NCBI GenBank assembly: GCA_020091685.1
Contig: CM034591.1
Span: 29,120,555 to 29,184,554, forward strand
Direction of reading: 5' to 3'
DNA: 64,000 nucleotides
Source of the DNA: Lutjanus erythropterus
Taxonomy: Eukaryota; Chordata; Actinopteri; Lutjaniformes; Lutjanidae
Position 1 is the first letter of the stretch. Every line of letters begins with the position of its first letter. Shown here in pieces: positions 51,698 through 61,317 of this stretch. The notes beneath the pieces were generated by a model. The model did not search any database and was not told where the DNA came from. It saw only the letters and a list, made by a program, of their open reading frames with translations. A program made the translations under genes and the position numbers.

Positions 51698-51705
51698 TAC
51701 TCACT
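35365..51705 (-). CDS. kcnk2: TREK-1 (K2P2.1) two-pore-domain potassium channel, complete
   Basis: Background K+ channel of the plasma membrane, gated by stretch, lipids, heat and pH. Coding pieces in transcript order: 51705 (single A), 47077-46971, 45358-45246, 43841-43751, 43253-43136, 42303-42143, 39808-39622, 39495-39356, 35703-35365. All internal junctions are GT-AG and keep phase; total 1,257 nt, 418 residues. Layout: cytosolic N-tail; TM1 about 45-66 ([15 protein letters not shown]); extracellular cap with C93 and sequons N95-Q-S and N122-H-S; pore 1 filter TIGFG 142-146; TM2 ([20 protein letters not shown]); TM3; pore 2 filter TIGFGD; TM4 running into SKRTKEE with E306; C-tail RRRVS (S333), KRKLS (S351), ending SVIEHVK. 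It aligns without gaps to human TREK-1 through TM4. TREK-2 and TRAAK fit less well at the N-terminus ([10 protein letters not shown]). The start is inferred from the splice junction; see the leader entry. Confidence 0.94.
36907..36951. repeat. (CA)22 microsatellite
   Basis: Uninterrupted CA dinucleotides inside the last kcnk2 intron. Confidence 0.97.
38022..38153. repeat. Two (CA)n microsatellites
   Basis: CA tracts at 38022-38051 and 38134-38153, separated by unique sequence with a CACGCACGCGTGCACAC motif. Confidence 0.95.
38266..38815. mobile_element. Full-length foldback element of the 'aaagggacag' family
   Basis: About 550 bp. Left end taaagggacagttcacccc, right end gttgtccctttaa. The arms mirror each other for roughly 200 bp: tatttatccatctaggttgc on the left, the complement of gcaatctagatggataaaca on the right. 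Both arms carry the gagatgtctgcc marker. The best preserved copy of the family in this window. Confidence 0.8.
39356..39808 (-). other. kcnk2: kcnk2 exons for TM3, pore 2 and TM4
   Basis: Exon 39808-39622 encodes [22 protein letters not shown]3, and the second pore helix and filter TIGFGD. Exon 39495-39356 encodes [22 protein letters not shown]4 and the proximal basic patch (SKRTKEE), which in TREK-1 binds PIP2. The intron between them is only 126 bp. Serine 300 lies in VISKRTKEE. Confidence 0.9.
40081..40580. repeat. Foldback 'aaagggacag' family, partial copy
   Basis: Starts aaaggtacagttcacccc and carries gagatgtctgcc, aaaaaatgtctctttctag and cctggttattcaagataatc followed by cacagacctt. The right arm is largely lost. 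Confidence 0.7.
41110..41460. repeat. Dispersed repeat with internal tandem duplication
   Basis: Two similar blocks: 'atttcatgccaatccatcca ... ttgttgagacatttcactca' near 41245 and 'gtttcatgccaatccataca ... ttgctgagatatttcagtct' near 41387, about 140 bp apart. Recognised as a common percomorph interspersed repeat; class not assigned. Confidence 0.6.
42143..43253 (-). other. kcnk2: kcnk2 exons for the cap, pore 1 and TM2
   Basis: Exon 43253-43136 encodes the end of the cap and the first pore helix up to TTIG. Exon 42303-42143 continues [11 protein letters not shown] and TM2, so the first selectivity filter is split between two exons within a glycine codon (G|FG). The residue before W127 is Leu, where human TREK-1 has His126. 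Confidence 0.9.
42826..42960. repeat. 'tttacttgagta' dispersed repeat fragment
   Basis: Contains ctgtatttacttgagtattt, ccttttacttttatttccta and tgtacttcctattccttaca. Similar blocks occur at 52441-52520 and 52881-52977. Confidence 0.5.
43885..44396. mobile_element. Foldback 'aaagggacag' family, nearly full copy (kcnk2 intron)
   Basis: Left half carries cctgtagtgctatttaccaa and tttggtgtgagttgccgagt. The right half carries the mirrored gagagggcagacatgac and ends ggagtgaattgtccttttaa. Situated in the 1,404-bp intron 43842-45245. Confidence 0.7.
45441..46860. mobile_element. 1,420-bp hAT-type element filling a kcnk2 intron
   Basis: Termini caagggcgtagga and tcctacgcccatg form inverted repeats, flanked by a perfect 8-bp duplication CCTAAAGG (45433-45440 and 46861-46868). 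Both ends continue with G- or C-runs (gggggggggg near 45470; ccccccctcatcccccc near 46829). An A18 run lies at 46069-46086. No intact transposase is visible; the longest open frames are about 70 codons. Size and intact duplication suggest a fairly recent insertion. Confidence 0.87.
47595..47790. repeat. 'ccagtgtgtaggatttagtg' dispersed repeat
   Basis: Begins ccagtgtgtaggatttagtg, then tggtgagcttccagattgca, gagaacctgcagtggccaat and ggggctactgtagacacatg. Related to 25099-25200 and 25867-26100. Confidence 0.65.
49566..49699. repeat. (TC)17(CA)n compound microsatellite
   Basis: About 17 TC units run directly into some 50 CA units with a few CG and AA interruptions. Long open frames here on both strands are repeat translations, not genes. 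Confidence 0.97.
49782..50285. mobile_element. Foldback 'aaagggacag' family copy in kcnk2 intron 1
   Basis: Left half: gacagtacaccattaaatga, acctgtagtggtgttcatct, gagatgtctgccttctctca. Right half mirrors it: ggagagaaggcagacatctc and ctatctagatggagaattat followed by acaac. About 500 bp. Confidence 0.7.
50691..50759 (+). other. Signal-peptide-like open frame ending at a splice donor (speculative exon)
   Basis: ATG at 50691 opens 22 codons translating to MPQSIWKW, a hydrophobic core [10 protein letters not shown], then P and one base of the next codon. A consensus donor CGG|GTGAGTC follows. A first coding exon with a signal peptide and a phase-1 donor is typical of immunoglobulin-superfamily genes. 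No matching downstream extracellular-domain exon was found in the next 13 kb. It may be chance or a gene relic. Confidence 0.2.
50912..51316. mobile_element. hAT-type MITE of the 'gggctgcaactaacgat' family
   Basis: 405 bp, left end cagggctgcaactaacgat, right end gattaatcactgcaactcta; inverted termini with the internal attaatcgattaat motif. Flanks attgcaag and ctggcaag match at 6 of 8 positions, consistent with a decayed 8-bp duplication. A diverged relative may lie at 54640-54850. Confidence 0.75.
51659..51696. repeat. (GT)n tract, CA repeat in the kcnk2 pre-mRNA
   Basis: About 18 GT units on the plus strand. On the kcnk2 transcript this is a CA repeat starting within 12 nt of the first-intron donor, adjoining a 12-bp palindrome GTGAGTACTCAC (51693-51704) that contains the donor. 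Confidence 0.95.
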
Positions 51706-52030
51706 CCTTGTTGTTGCCTATCCGATGCCCTCCGCTCTCCTCTTCTCCTCATCCGACGCTCTCACTGTGTTTAGGGGAATCTTTCCTCCTCTGCGTCTCT
51801 CCTCCCTGCGCTGCTGAGGCGGGGGGACGAACAGGCGCTCCGTGTTTCTGCTGCTCCTCTGCTCTACTTTTACCGCTGATCGGACTCTGATGCTGCGCTT
51901 CTTTAATCAGTAGTTTTATTGCATCCGCATGTCACCGCAAAGAGCTTTCTGAGTTTGGTCCTTCTCCCTTTCACCTCCTTCTCTCTCAGCTCTCTGACAT
52001 CCAGTCCGCTCCGCCTGCGCTCTCGCTTTT
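51705..52030 (-). promoter_or_regulatory. kcnk2: kcnk2 leader exon / promoter zone
   Basis: Minus-strand, comparatively GC- and CpG-rich sequence (about 51.72-52.17 kb) upstream of the first intron. The donor GGA|GTGAGTAC lies at 51705/51704. The last exonic A joins TGGCAGCTCCAG of the next exon to make ATG in the strong context AAGGATGG, giving the N-terminus [11 protein letters not shown] known from a human TREK-1 isoform. An upstream ATG at 51752-51750 opens a 44-codon frame that overlaps this start in another frame. The transcription start is not determined; other first exons may exist. Confidence 0.55.
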
Positions 52031-52440
52031 GAGCGCACCGATGGAGCGGTGGGATAACACCGAGAGGAAGGAGGAGGAGGAGGAGGTGGACAGGGGTGGA
52101 GAAAGGAGGGGAGGGGGTGGAGGTGCGGGACACAGGGAGGTGGTTCCCAAACCGCGGTCCACAGAACCAAGGGAGGTCCTTTATGGAGTGACAGGAGTCA
52201 ACGAGGTCAAAACTCCAGCAACACTTGTAGGGTAGCTTTAGAATAATTTTATTGTTGGACCAGCATGTCTCAGCTGGTGGTCTCCATCAGGGTCACCCTG
52301 AGACACAAGTAAAAGGCCCTTCACCTGGAGAAAGACATCCTGACTGAACTAGACAAAAAATGACAACGCAATTGTTTTGTGTTTTCCTTGTGTCTTGGTC
52401 ATTTTACATTTCTTCATAGTCATTCTCTGTCTGGGTTTTA

Positions 52441-52977
52441 CATGACTATTTATTTTTCTGACAACTTTTACTTTTGATTACATTTTGACACAGATATCTG
52501 TACTTTCTACCCCCTTTCATTTTCAAAACAGACGTAACAAGAGGAGAATTACATAGAAAACATAGCAAGTGGATAACAAGAGGAAAGCAACTGAAAGACG
52601 TAACAAGAAAAATATGATGTAACAAGACAAAAACAACGTAGCAATGTAAGATGAAAGTGATGTAAAAGATGTAACAGCATAAAAAAGATGTCTAACACGT
52701 AACAGGACAAAATCTCCCTACAACATTTAAACTACATAAAAGATGTAACAAGACAAAAATAAGGTAGAAGACATAACAAGATGAAACAGACAGAGAGGGA
52801 GACTCGACCATGGAGAAAAGGTGACCTTCAGTTAGTTTCGCACAGAAACAGCTGGTAGAAATGTCCTTTTGAGGGCTGCTTTTTAATCTCATACTTTAAG
52901 CACATTTCAGAATCTGTACTCCTTCACTTTTACTTGAGTTGAATCAGTACTGTGTGTACTTTTGCCACCTCTGCTGA
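52441..52977. repeat. Dispersed repeat split by a degenerate minisatellite
   Basis: The outer parts (52441-52520 and 52881-52977) carry the ctgtactttctacccccttt and cttttacttgagttgaatca markers of a common teleost repeat. Between them, about 52530-52790, an imperfect array of roughly 16-20 bp units of the form gatgtaacaagacaaaaa repeats about a dozen times. Confidence 0.65.
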
Positions 52978-53702
52978 CCCCTCTGGCCCCTGGGCTCGCA
53001 CCCGGTAAGCCTGTTCAGTAACCCATCCATGTAACTAATCATAGGTGCAGACACATATCAGCCAATACAGGGCACCTGAGAAGATGGTTTGGGTAAATGG
53101 TCATGGGACTGGAGTTTAGGAGTCCCCATTTAATCTGTAGTGATTTTACTGCATGTTTATTCACTAGAGGTTAGACAGCACTATTTAAATGACCATAGAT
53201 CTACTCTTTTGGAGGGTCTCAACCCCTATGTTGGAACCCTTGTCCTGAAGCACAAAGCCACTGTTTGGAAGAAGTCTGGTATAGATGGATGGATGGATAA
53301 TACGTAAGGACTGAAGTATTCTTCTTTAGAGTAAATGTATGTATGATCACTTCATTATTTCCTCCATGATCTTAATAGTTCAATTATTATTTTTCCTTAC
53401 TACATTTTATATGGACCTGAGTCAGTGTAGCTACACTGTCATCCAGGTTAGGACCTCAAATATGTGGCGTTCAATGTGTGCTAGGAAAGTAGGTTTGTTG
53501 TGTTTTCCACTGGAAAACAAAACAACCTGCAGTCGGTCCAGTGTGTTTATACTGTAGCGTTGGACTTATGTAATGGAAATGTTCTTTTAATGTTTAACTG
53601 GTATATGTACTGTAAACTCAGTGAGTGAGCACAAAACTGGTTTATTATCACACTCATTCCCTGCAATCAACTACATTGTATTTGCTAGAGAATACTGACT
53701 TA

Positions 53703-53773
53703 AAGAAGAGAAGAGAAGAGAAGAGAAGAGAAGAGAAGAGAAGAGAAGAGAAGAGAAGAGAAGAGAAGAGAAA
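53703..53773. repeat. (AGAAG)14 pentanucleotide microsatellite
   Basis: About fourteen near-perfect 5-bp units, all purine on the plus strand, ending in a variant aaaag unit. Confidence 0.97.
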
Positions 53774-55309
53774 AGAAATCGTTCAGCTCAGATGTTAATT
53801 TGTCTCACACATATACGCTTGTTTCTGTCATTCTGGCCTCCTGCATGTTCTTTGGATGTGAACATATGGTTCGTTTAATTTACCCGAAAAAGGAGATCTA
53901 CTTTTAGGTCTTTTGAATTGAAATGATCAGCTTGCTTGTTTTCTCAATAATGAAAAACTCAGAACCATTTTTAAGTTTTGTATTGAATTCAGTCCCAACT
54001 ACCTTACACTTAAAATTTAATAAATTCAGTGGGAGCAGTTGCACATCTCGTCTTTGTCTCAGTGCTGGAACAAAGTAGCTCTAACAGGAGCGGCTGTAAG
54101 TTCTTTGTCCGAAATGAAGAAATGACTCTTCAAAGTCAGAAATTGTAAAATCAAATTTTTTGTAATGTTTGTCAGTGTGACTGCACAGTTATTAATAACT
54201 TCAGCTTACTGAACTTGTTGTCTTAAGTGCAACTGAATTAATCTCAAGTTTATTTGACTAGTAAAGTTTTTGTTTTGAATCATTACAGCTTGTCATTTCA
54301 AATTCAGTCAACGTAAAAATTTAAGGCAGCCTGGACACTTTTCAGACAACTTTTTTAAGTTTTTTTTTTGACAGTGCGCAAGTAAGTAAAGTGTCAGCTG
54401 TTGAAGCATCTGACAATCAGTCTCCAGTTTGTTACTAACTAGTCGGCAACTAACTGAGGTAGGACTGAGGTAAAGATTGTAGTGTGTGTGTGTGTGTGCA
54501 CATCTCTGCGTGTTTGTTGTTGGTTGAAACAATCAAATGACTAATTAAGGCCTTGGAGGTGTAGAGGCAGGACTGAGACGGGGACCATATGGTGTTCAAA
54601 ATATGTGGTAGAAAGAAATTCCCCACTATGTCTGAAGGGCTGCACATCACAATCAGTGATCAATTTGTCAGTGTTTGTCTCAGTTAACTGGTAAGTTGTT
54701 TGGTCCATAAAATGTCAGAATATTCTAATGCTGTGAATGATTTCCTTCAACTGAAGGATATTTTTCTTTCATACCTTATTAATTAAATTGTCCGTCCTGT
54801 CACAATAAAGGCAAAAAGCCCAAAAAATTATCTTAAAAAAAAAAAAAAAGAAATATAAGGTTAGAAAATAAAACATTTGCTCAATTGAATATGACTTCAG
54901 CTATTAACCACACCGACTTCTGGTCTTCTATTTGAACACAGAGATAGACACAGATAACTTTGTTGGTTCAACAGATACAGATACAAATAATGACATCTTA
55001 ATTTGTTTTTAAGTTAAGTATTCTCAGCTGGGCTAATTTTCATATTTACTGAAAAAAACTTTTGCTATTTGTGAGCTGACTATCAATAATGAACATGATC
55101 TGGTATCATTCATCTCTCTTGGTCCACTGGTCCTGCTCCCTTTCTTTTTCTTTCCATCTCACACTCTCTCCATTCGTCTCTCTCTTTCCTCTCTCTGTCT
55201 CTCAGCCCCTGATGAGAACTTAATGGCACTTTAAATGTTCATGTTTCCACCTCATGACTCCAACATCTAAACATTAATTACACGCCTATTTATACAGCTA
55301 AACATAGAT

Positions 55310-55314
<5 letters not shown>

Positions 55315-55376
<62 letters not shown>

Positions 55377-55457
55377 CTCCCTGTTTCTGACAGAGTGTGT
55401 GTAGGCTAATTGATGTGTCATTATATATTGCATGCTTACTAACATGCACATGTAGTG

Positions 55458-55496
<39 letters not shown>
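55315..55496. repeat. Two long (GT)n microsatellites
   Basis: (GT)n at about 55315-55375 and again at 55460-55496, separated by 84 bp. The open frames of up to 157 codons on the minus strand across them are repeat translations. Confidence 0.97.
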
Positions 55497-55497
<1 letters not shown>

Positions 55498-55700
55498 ACG
55501 TGCAATACTCATGTTGTGGGGACTTGCCTTCTTTATGGGGACAAAATGCAAGTCCTCATAAGATAAATCATTACATTTTAGGGAGAAGACTTGGCTTAGG
55601 GTTAGTGTAAGGTTAAGGTTAAAGTTAGGTTTAGGTTTAGGTTCGTTTAAGCAAATGATTGTCAATGTAATGTCCTCTGAAGTGAGGAAACATGACTGTT
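55496..55700. repeat. GT-associated dispersed repeat with TTAGG-like stretch
   Basis: Follows the GT tract with tgttgtggggacttgccttc and tggggacaaaatgcaagtcc, then a ggttaaggttaaagttaggt-like run, then tcaatgtaatgtcctctgaa. A diverged copy is at 59427-59630 (gttgtggggacatgaatctg, gaagacaagatgcaaacccc, ttaaggtaaggt). Confidence 0.6.
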
Positions 55701-56157
55701 GTGTGTGTGTTAGAGAGACAGTATAACAGCCGCCTCTCACTTCACCTGTCTAAATTTGTCACACACCTGCTGCTTAGACCAGACAACCAAATGAGATTTG
55801 CTCCTGTTCTCTTACACTGTGCAGAGCCTGATGCTAAGTGTAGTCTTTAACATATAATGACATATATCATATAAAGTAGGTTTTCTACAACCCTGTACCT
55901 GCTGATCAAGTGACTTTTTTAACTGTACTAAATGCTATTTATTAGCATCTGCCAGTCACAACACTGGCTGTGCTGTAAATCAGGTGTTCAGTGCACATAC
56001 AAATGAATCTTTATCATCAGTGAAGTGGCTCTACTGAATCACTCACTATGGTCGCTGACTGAATCAGTAGCTTTTAACAGTGGAGCTCGTCACTGCTGAC
56101 TCAGAGCACCACTGTTAGCTCAGCTGTGATACACAGTACATTACCTCCTCCTCCCAT

Positions 56158-56235
56158 TGGTGGAATGTAACCAAGTACATTCATTTAAGTACTGCACTTA
56201 AGTGTAATTTTGAGGTACTTCAAAATAATTTTGAT
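56158..56235. repeat. 'ggtggaatgtaaccaagtac' dispersed repeat fragment
   Basis: Contains tggtggaatgtaaccaagta then catttaagtactgcactta, recognised as the left end of a very common fish non-autonomous DNA element. Boundaries not defined. Confidence 0.6.
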
Positions 56236-57879
56236 GTACTTGAGGCACTACACACAATTCACACTACCACACACAAGTTGCAGAACACCTCAGATCTTTT
56301 GCAAAATGAAACACTTCATTCAAAACTATACAATAATTTCTAAAAACTAAATTTTGTCACCATACAGCAGATACATGGTTCATATGATCTGAATCTGTTT
56401 GAACCAGTTACACATTGCTGAGCTTGATCTAAAACACTTTAAACGTTTCTGTTTTCTAATGATATAGTCTGGGTTTGATGTTTTCAGAAATATTGTTGAT
56501 CGAACACAACACATAAGACCATGAAAATATTTGTTTCTCTCCACATTGTAAAATCAGTCAATACATCCATGCATTTCCAGAGGTTGCATTTTTCACTGAA
56601 AGAATGCAACATATTCTAAATAGAACTCAGTAGGCTACATAAATACAGCAAAAACATTTGTGGAAACAAAAAAAAAAGCATGAATTACATAAACTATTAG
56701 CATTATCTCTTCATTTAGCTGGACCAATTAAAAATCCATGTAAAATTTCACAGGGCAGCATACAGAACACTGTTTCAAACATGAAATGTCACCAAAAGTG
56801 GCGATATTATGGTAACTACATTGTACTGATTTTAGTGAAAAGCTGTTTTTCATCTGTGCTTTTTTATTGCGCTTATGCCTGATTAGTGAATTTACAATTA
56901 CTGTAATACAAAACATAAATCAGCTATTAAATTGTGATATGTTATTATTGATGAAGATACCCAGCAGTATATTAATTAGTTGAGATTAGCTCCACTTTAT
57001 CAGCTGCACCTTCAGTGATGTTTACACATTGATGGGCCATTCTGCATAAGGGGTGGGGGTGGGTGAAGGGTTCCTTAATGTGTGAAAAAGGCTGCAAAAG
57101 TGCCATTTTGGAAAACATGCTAAAGGTAGACAAAAGTGCCTTTCCATACAAAGTGATCCATTGTGCTCCAGAATTCCCTGCCTGTGGAGAAAACACGGTG
57201 AAGGGCCATATATTTTAGGCTGCCAAACACATTGGAAAATTACTTGGCCTCTATGTGCCTTTAAATGGGTAAACAGATAAAAGTTCCCTGTGTGTTTTTA
57301 TTACAGATGTGTAGTAGTTACTGTACTTAAAAGGTATAAGATGTAACATTTTCTTTAAAAACAATGTATAGACCCACATAAACATAATCCTTTTCAATCA
57401 TCACTTATGACCCACTAGAAATATGTGGTGTCTATATCTGCAGAGACTCTGCCCTCTGTCCATATGTCCTTATTGTCTCATTATTTTGCTGTGTTCAGGA
57501 CACTTTACCAACCCAAAATATTGGTATTTGACATCTGGTGTCTTTCAGACAAATCACACTGGTCCTGTCTGTAAATTATATAAATCAGTGACTGGAACTT
57601 CTTTCACCATAAATTAATCAATGTTTAAGTACTTGATTTATTAAATTATAACCCCATACTTAGGGTGATTATCAAATAATACATATCAAATAAATTTTAA
57701 ATGCACTGCCAATGCTGTCATGCCTCTCCTGCCCTTGAATTGATTGCATGTCCTGATACTTTAATCTGTCATGTAAACTCACTCTCAATTTGCACATTGT
57801 CTCATAATTTTAGTCCTCCAGTTGTTTAGTTGAAAACCCTGACTTTTTGCCAGTTCAGATAAATCTATAATATTTTCTC

Positions 57880-58460
57880 GTTCATCAGTTAATTAATAAG
57901 TTTACTCCACACAGGGTGGTCCTCTGAGTGAAAATATACTCACACACGTGATAGAAATATTATTTCAGTTGTGTCTTACGTGCCTGTAATCTCTGAGTTG
58001 TGTCTATGCTGCAGGAGCTAATTTAGAAATTGATTGCTTAATGATAGCAGTCAGTCTGGTGCATAATAATCAATGATGCTAATACTTAGTCACAGTCAAT
58101 TTACACAGCAGTGCCCAAATATAGAACTCTCATTTTAGATTATTTTTCCATCATTTGTTTTTAGTATTTCGCAGTCTGTCTGGAGGCTAAAAACAATACA
58201 AATGCAAATATTCTCCTGCTGTGGAATTAAACCAATAAAAACTCATCTTACAATTTGTGCTCCGCTGATTTGAAAACAAGATGGTGTTGAAACAGTATAT
58301 TTAATTAAATGTTAATGTTAGTTCTACAATTATGGGGATGGTAAAAGCCGAGTTATCGTGCAGACCTTTAATTATGAAATAAACAAAGAAAAGCTTATTT
58401 TGCCTTCATGCAACATGTTTTAATTGTGTGCAGCTGTATTTATACTCATTTATCAGCCAC
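57880..58460. promoter_or_regulatory. AT-rich candidate distal regulatory element
   Basis: Unique-looking, repeat-free stretch rich in homeodomain-type cores: taattaataag, gcataataatcaatgatgc, tttaattaaatgttaatg and ctttaattatgaaataaac. It lies about 6 kb upstream of the kcnk2 leader in an otherwise gene-free flank. Enhancer function is purely inferred from composition. Confidence 0.25.
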
Positions 58461-58885
58461 TGTTGTCTCATTCATACAGGCACACACAGGATCTATCTTT
58501 GACCAGGCTAAAATAAAACACTGTCTGTTGGAAAAGTTTACTTGTACCTTCCAGTCATTAAAAAGAGACTGATTGGTATTTCAAAATATTTTCATAGACT
58601 GAGAGGTATGAATTCAGACAGAGCTTCGACAACTGCTCATAACATGTTTTTCAGTTGTTTAAATGTTGTTTTATAGTATGGATGGAATAGGTAAGAAGAT
58701 ACACATTCAGGACACAGGAAGCAAAACTTCACTCTTATGTGGAAAACAAGTGTGATCCCTCCTGACCTTTCCTGACATTACCATGACAACATGACCATTT
58801 TAATTACCACAACTGGTTCTGTAGATTTTCCCACCATTATTAAATCCCGTGTTAGTGCATCTGTACGTGACTTTGTACATATATG

Positions 58886-58889
<4 letters not shown>

Positions 58890-58918
<29 letters not shown>
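58890..58918. repeat. (GT)14 microsatellite
   Basis: Uninterrupted GT tract in the upstream flank of kcnk2. Confidence 0.95.
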
Positions 58919-59143
58919 AAGCACTGTACTGTACAGTACATGTGTGCACATATATGTAATGTATATATACATGTATGTAAGTGTATTTAAGTTGCTTTTA
59001 CAGGTGACTGGTCCTGAAAATGTGGTGCTCCCTCAAATGCCTGTGGAGAAATGACCCTGGGCTCCTCAGGACATCATGTCCTGGTGAGACACAAGCCTGC
59101 AATTAGACGCCTCTGAAGCGGAACTGCCCTCTGTGTGTATGTC

Positions 59144-59147
<4 letters not shown>

Positions 59148-59190
<43 letters not shown>
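59148..59190. repeat. (GT)n microsatellite
   Basis: About 21 GT units, followed 85 bp later by a second, interrupted GT-rich run (59275-59312). Confidence 0.95.
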
Positions 59191-59192
<2 letters not shown>

Positions 59193-59426
59193 AAGTACAG
59201 TATGTGTTGCCAGTATGCAAGAGACACATCCTCCCTGTATGAGTCTGACTCTGGGAGAAACTGCAACAATTACTGTGTGTGTGCGTGCGTGTGTGTCCGT
59301 GTGTCTGTGTGTAGCCACTGTAACAGAATTAGTGCTTCCTCTGGCTCTCCTGTTGTAATGACCTGAACTGTGCAGGAATTAGCTTGTGGAATGTGACAGC
59401 AACTATTTCAACCAAACCTGTGAGGG

Positions 59427-59630
59427 TGATGTTGTGGGGACATGAATCTGTTGACACATTGTAGGCACTAACCTTCCTTTTGAAGACAAGATGCAAACCC
59501 CCTAACATAAATCATTAAATTTTAGCATTAAGACTTTAAGGGTTTAAGGTAAGAAGTTTTAAGGTAAGGTGTGGTTAATGTCAGGGTTTGGGTTACGGTT
59601 AGAGTAATGCTGCATTCAGGGTTGGGGTTA
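59427..59630. repeat. Diverged copy of the 55496 G-rich dispersed repeat
   Basis: Same order of motifs as 55496-55700: gttgtggggacatg, aagacaagatgcaaac, cataaatcattaaattttag, then GGTTAAGG/TTAGGG-like runs. Both copies sit just 3' of GT microsatellites. Confidence 0.55.
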
Positions 59631-61317
59631 ATGGATCCTTGGATGGTGCCATTTCCAGCTCATTGTCATCCCAATGTGTCAGATACTGATATTGTGGCTG
59701 CCCTCAGGATGTTATACTGAGGCACATGATACCCCTTAGTGGTTGTGTGAGACCTTTCTGCCAGAAAGTTCTTTAATGCATGGTTTATGTTACAGTTTCA
59801 GTAGGTTTAGGCAACAGAACTACATGGAAAGGTTTAGGTTAAGACCATATTTGGTGTTACAAAGCGTATGTAATGTTACATACATCATGTGATATTGAAA
59901 AGATGCAAGCCATGTGATGCACACAATGCTATGTGCCTTATAACTTTTAATAATTAGATATGAACCATGGTTTGTTTGAGCCATCCATTCTGCCCACTTC
60001 TTCCATATTTCATATTCTCACTCTTTATACTACATCAAAAACCCAGTGTTTCTCTGTCAGCCGCTATGGTTCCCAAACTTTTTCTGGCATGCCTGTCTTC
60101 AGATGCCAAAAAAGTTCGCTATTAACAATTGGCGAAACAACTGCTAAAAAAACATTCAAATTAAATTTCAGTGAAATAACAGTCAGCATGATAGCATCAG
60201 CAAACTCTTGTTTGTTTATTTCCCTACATAAATTATATTAATTTAGCTTTATATCAGTGTCTCTGTCAGGGTTAATAATAATAAATTATTTTAACAACTA
60301 ACAATGGTTACAACTTAATATCATATTACAAATGAAGTGTGAGCAAAAGATGTGTATGCAATACAAGAATTTGTAAGTCAACTAAACATTTACTTTTGTC
60401 CCTTATATGTGGTCAACAGACAACAACTCAGCAAGTCGTGTACCAAACATTTTCCTAACTTTTCAAGTTGTTTTTCCAGCTTGAGGTGGCATTCATATGA
60501 ATTTTCCCAGTCATGAACTTGTTTTTCCACTTATTCCAACGCCACATTAATGCACCATAGGTCTCCATGAAATAAATGAAGTCTATGTAATAATCTAATG
60601 ACATTTGGGTCATAGGACTTATTCAATGTCTCCCTCTCTGTAATCCCAGTGTGATCAGTATCTGACATGTTTTTTGTCCTAAGTGTTTTCATTTAGTCAC
60701 AGAGGAGCGACAGTTGTTAGTTGTCGGTGTCATCTAATCAAGCTGCTGCAGCAGATGGGTCCTTCTAGTAAAGTTGTGATTACCGTGTTCAATAGACGTC
60801 AGTCTGTGACATTTTCAAAAGGCCGTAGCTCAGTGAAGGTGCAATTTTTTTTTACATTTCAGTGTTTGGTTCTCTACGTTCATCCATGCAACATCATTAG
60901 GGTTAGCAGCAGTCCACTTATCAACAGTTTTAATTGTTCAGTAGGCCTGTATTGATTGATTAACATGAAACATGCTTCAGCCCCAAGAAGTTAAAACAGA
61001 CTCACTGACGGGCTGAAAATAGTTCCAGACTGTGCAGCAGCAAAGCTTTGAGATGTAGCCTCAGATGTGTCAGTGAGGTGACAATGGCTGCTGGTGTTAT
61101 GGGAGGCCCATGTCATGAGTATCAGTGTTAGGTGGACATGTCCTCATGAGCAGCATTGACCGTTAATGTTGCCATTATTACGGTAAGCATCTGTTGATAT
61201 TATATTGGGGTCCAGGGTTAAAAATAGCTCATGTAGTTTTGACTGTTGGGGCCACAAAATGGTGGAACCTAATCCTTGTTACATAACTGAATGGAAGAAA
61301 GGCTTCTGGATCTTTGT

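Larger units (their letters stand above)
47078..51704 (-). other. kcnk2 first intron
   Basis: 4,627 bp. It holds a dispersed repeat fragment (47595), TG-rich low complexity (48058-48120), a CT/CA microsatellite (49566), a foldback element (49782), a signal-peptide-like plus-strand frame (50691), a hAT MITE (50912) and a CA tract beside the donor (51659). No alternative first exon for kcnk2 was identified with confidence. Confidence 0.6.

Noticed and set aside
53703-53773. CRISPR-like regular repeat
   Set aside because: A 5-bp microsatellite without spacers, in a vertebrate genome.
55605-55645. Interstitial telomere-like ggttaaggtt/ttaggtttagg stretch
   Set aside because: No run of exact TTAGGG units, and the same degenerate stretch occurs in the related dispersed repeat at 59427, so it belongs to that repeat.
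55267-55740. 157-codon ORF rich in His-Thr
   Set aside because: Translation of two GT microsatellites and a dispersed repeat.
58981-59054. Acceptor-like ...tttacag followed by a short frame ending in TGA at 59052
   Set aside because: Only about 17 codons, no upstream exon or homology, next to a GT repeat; most likely chance.
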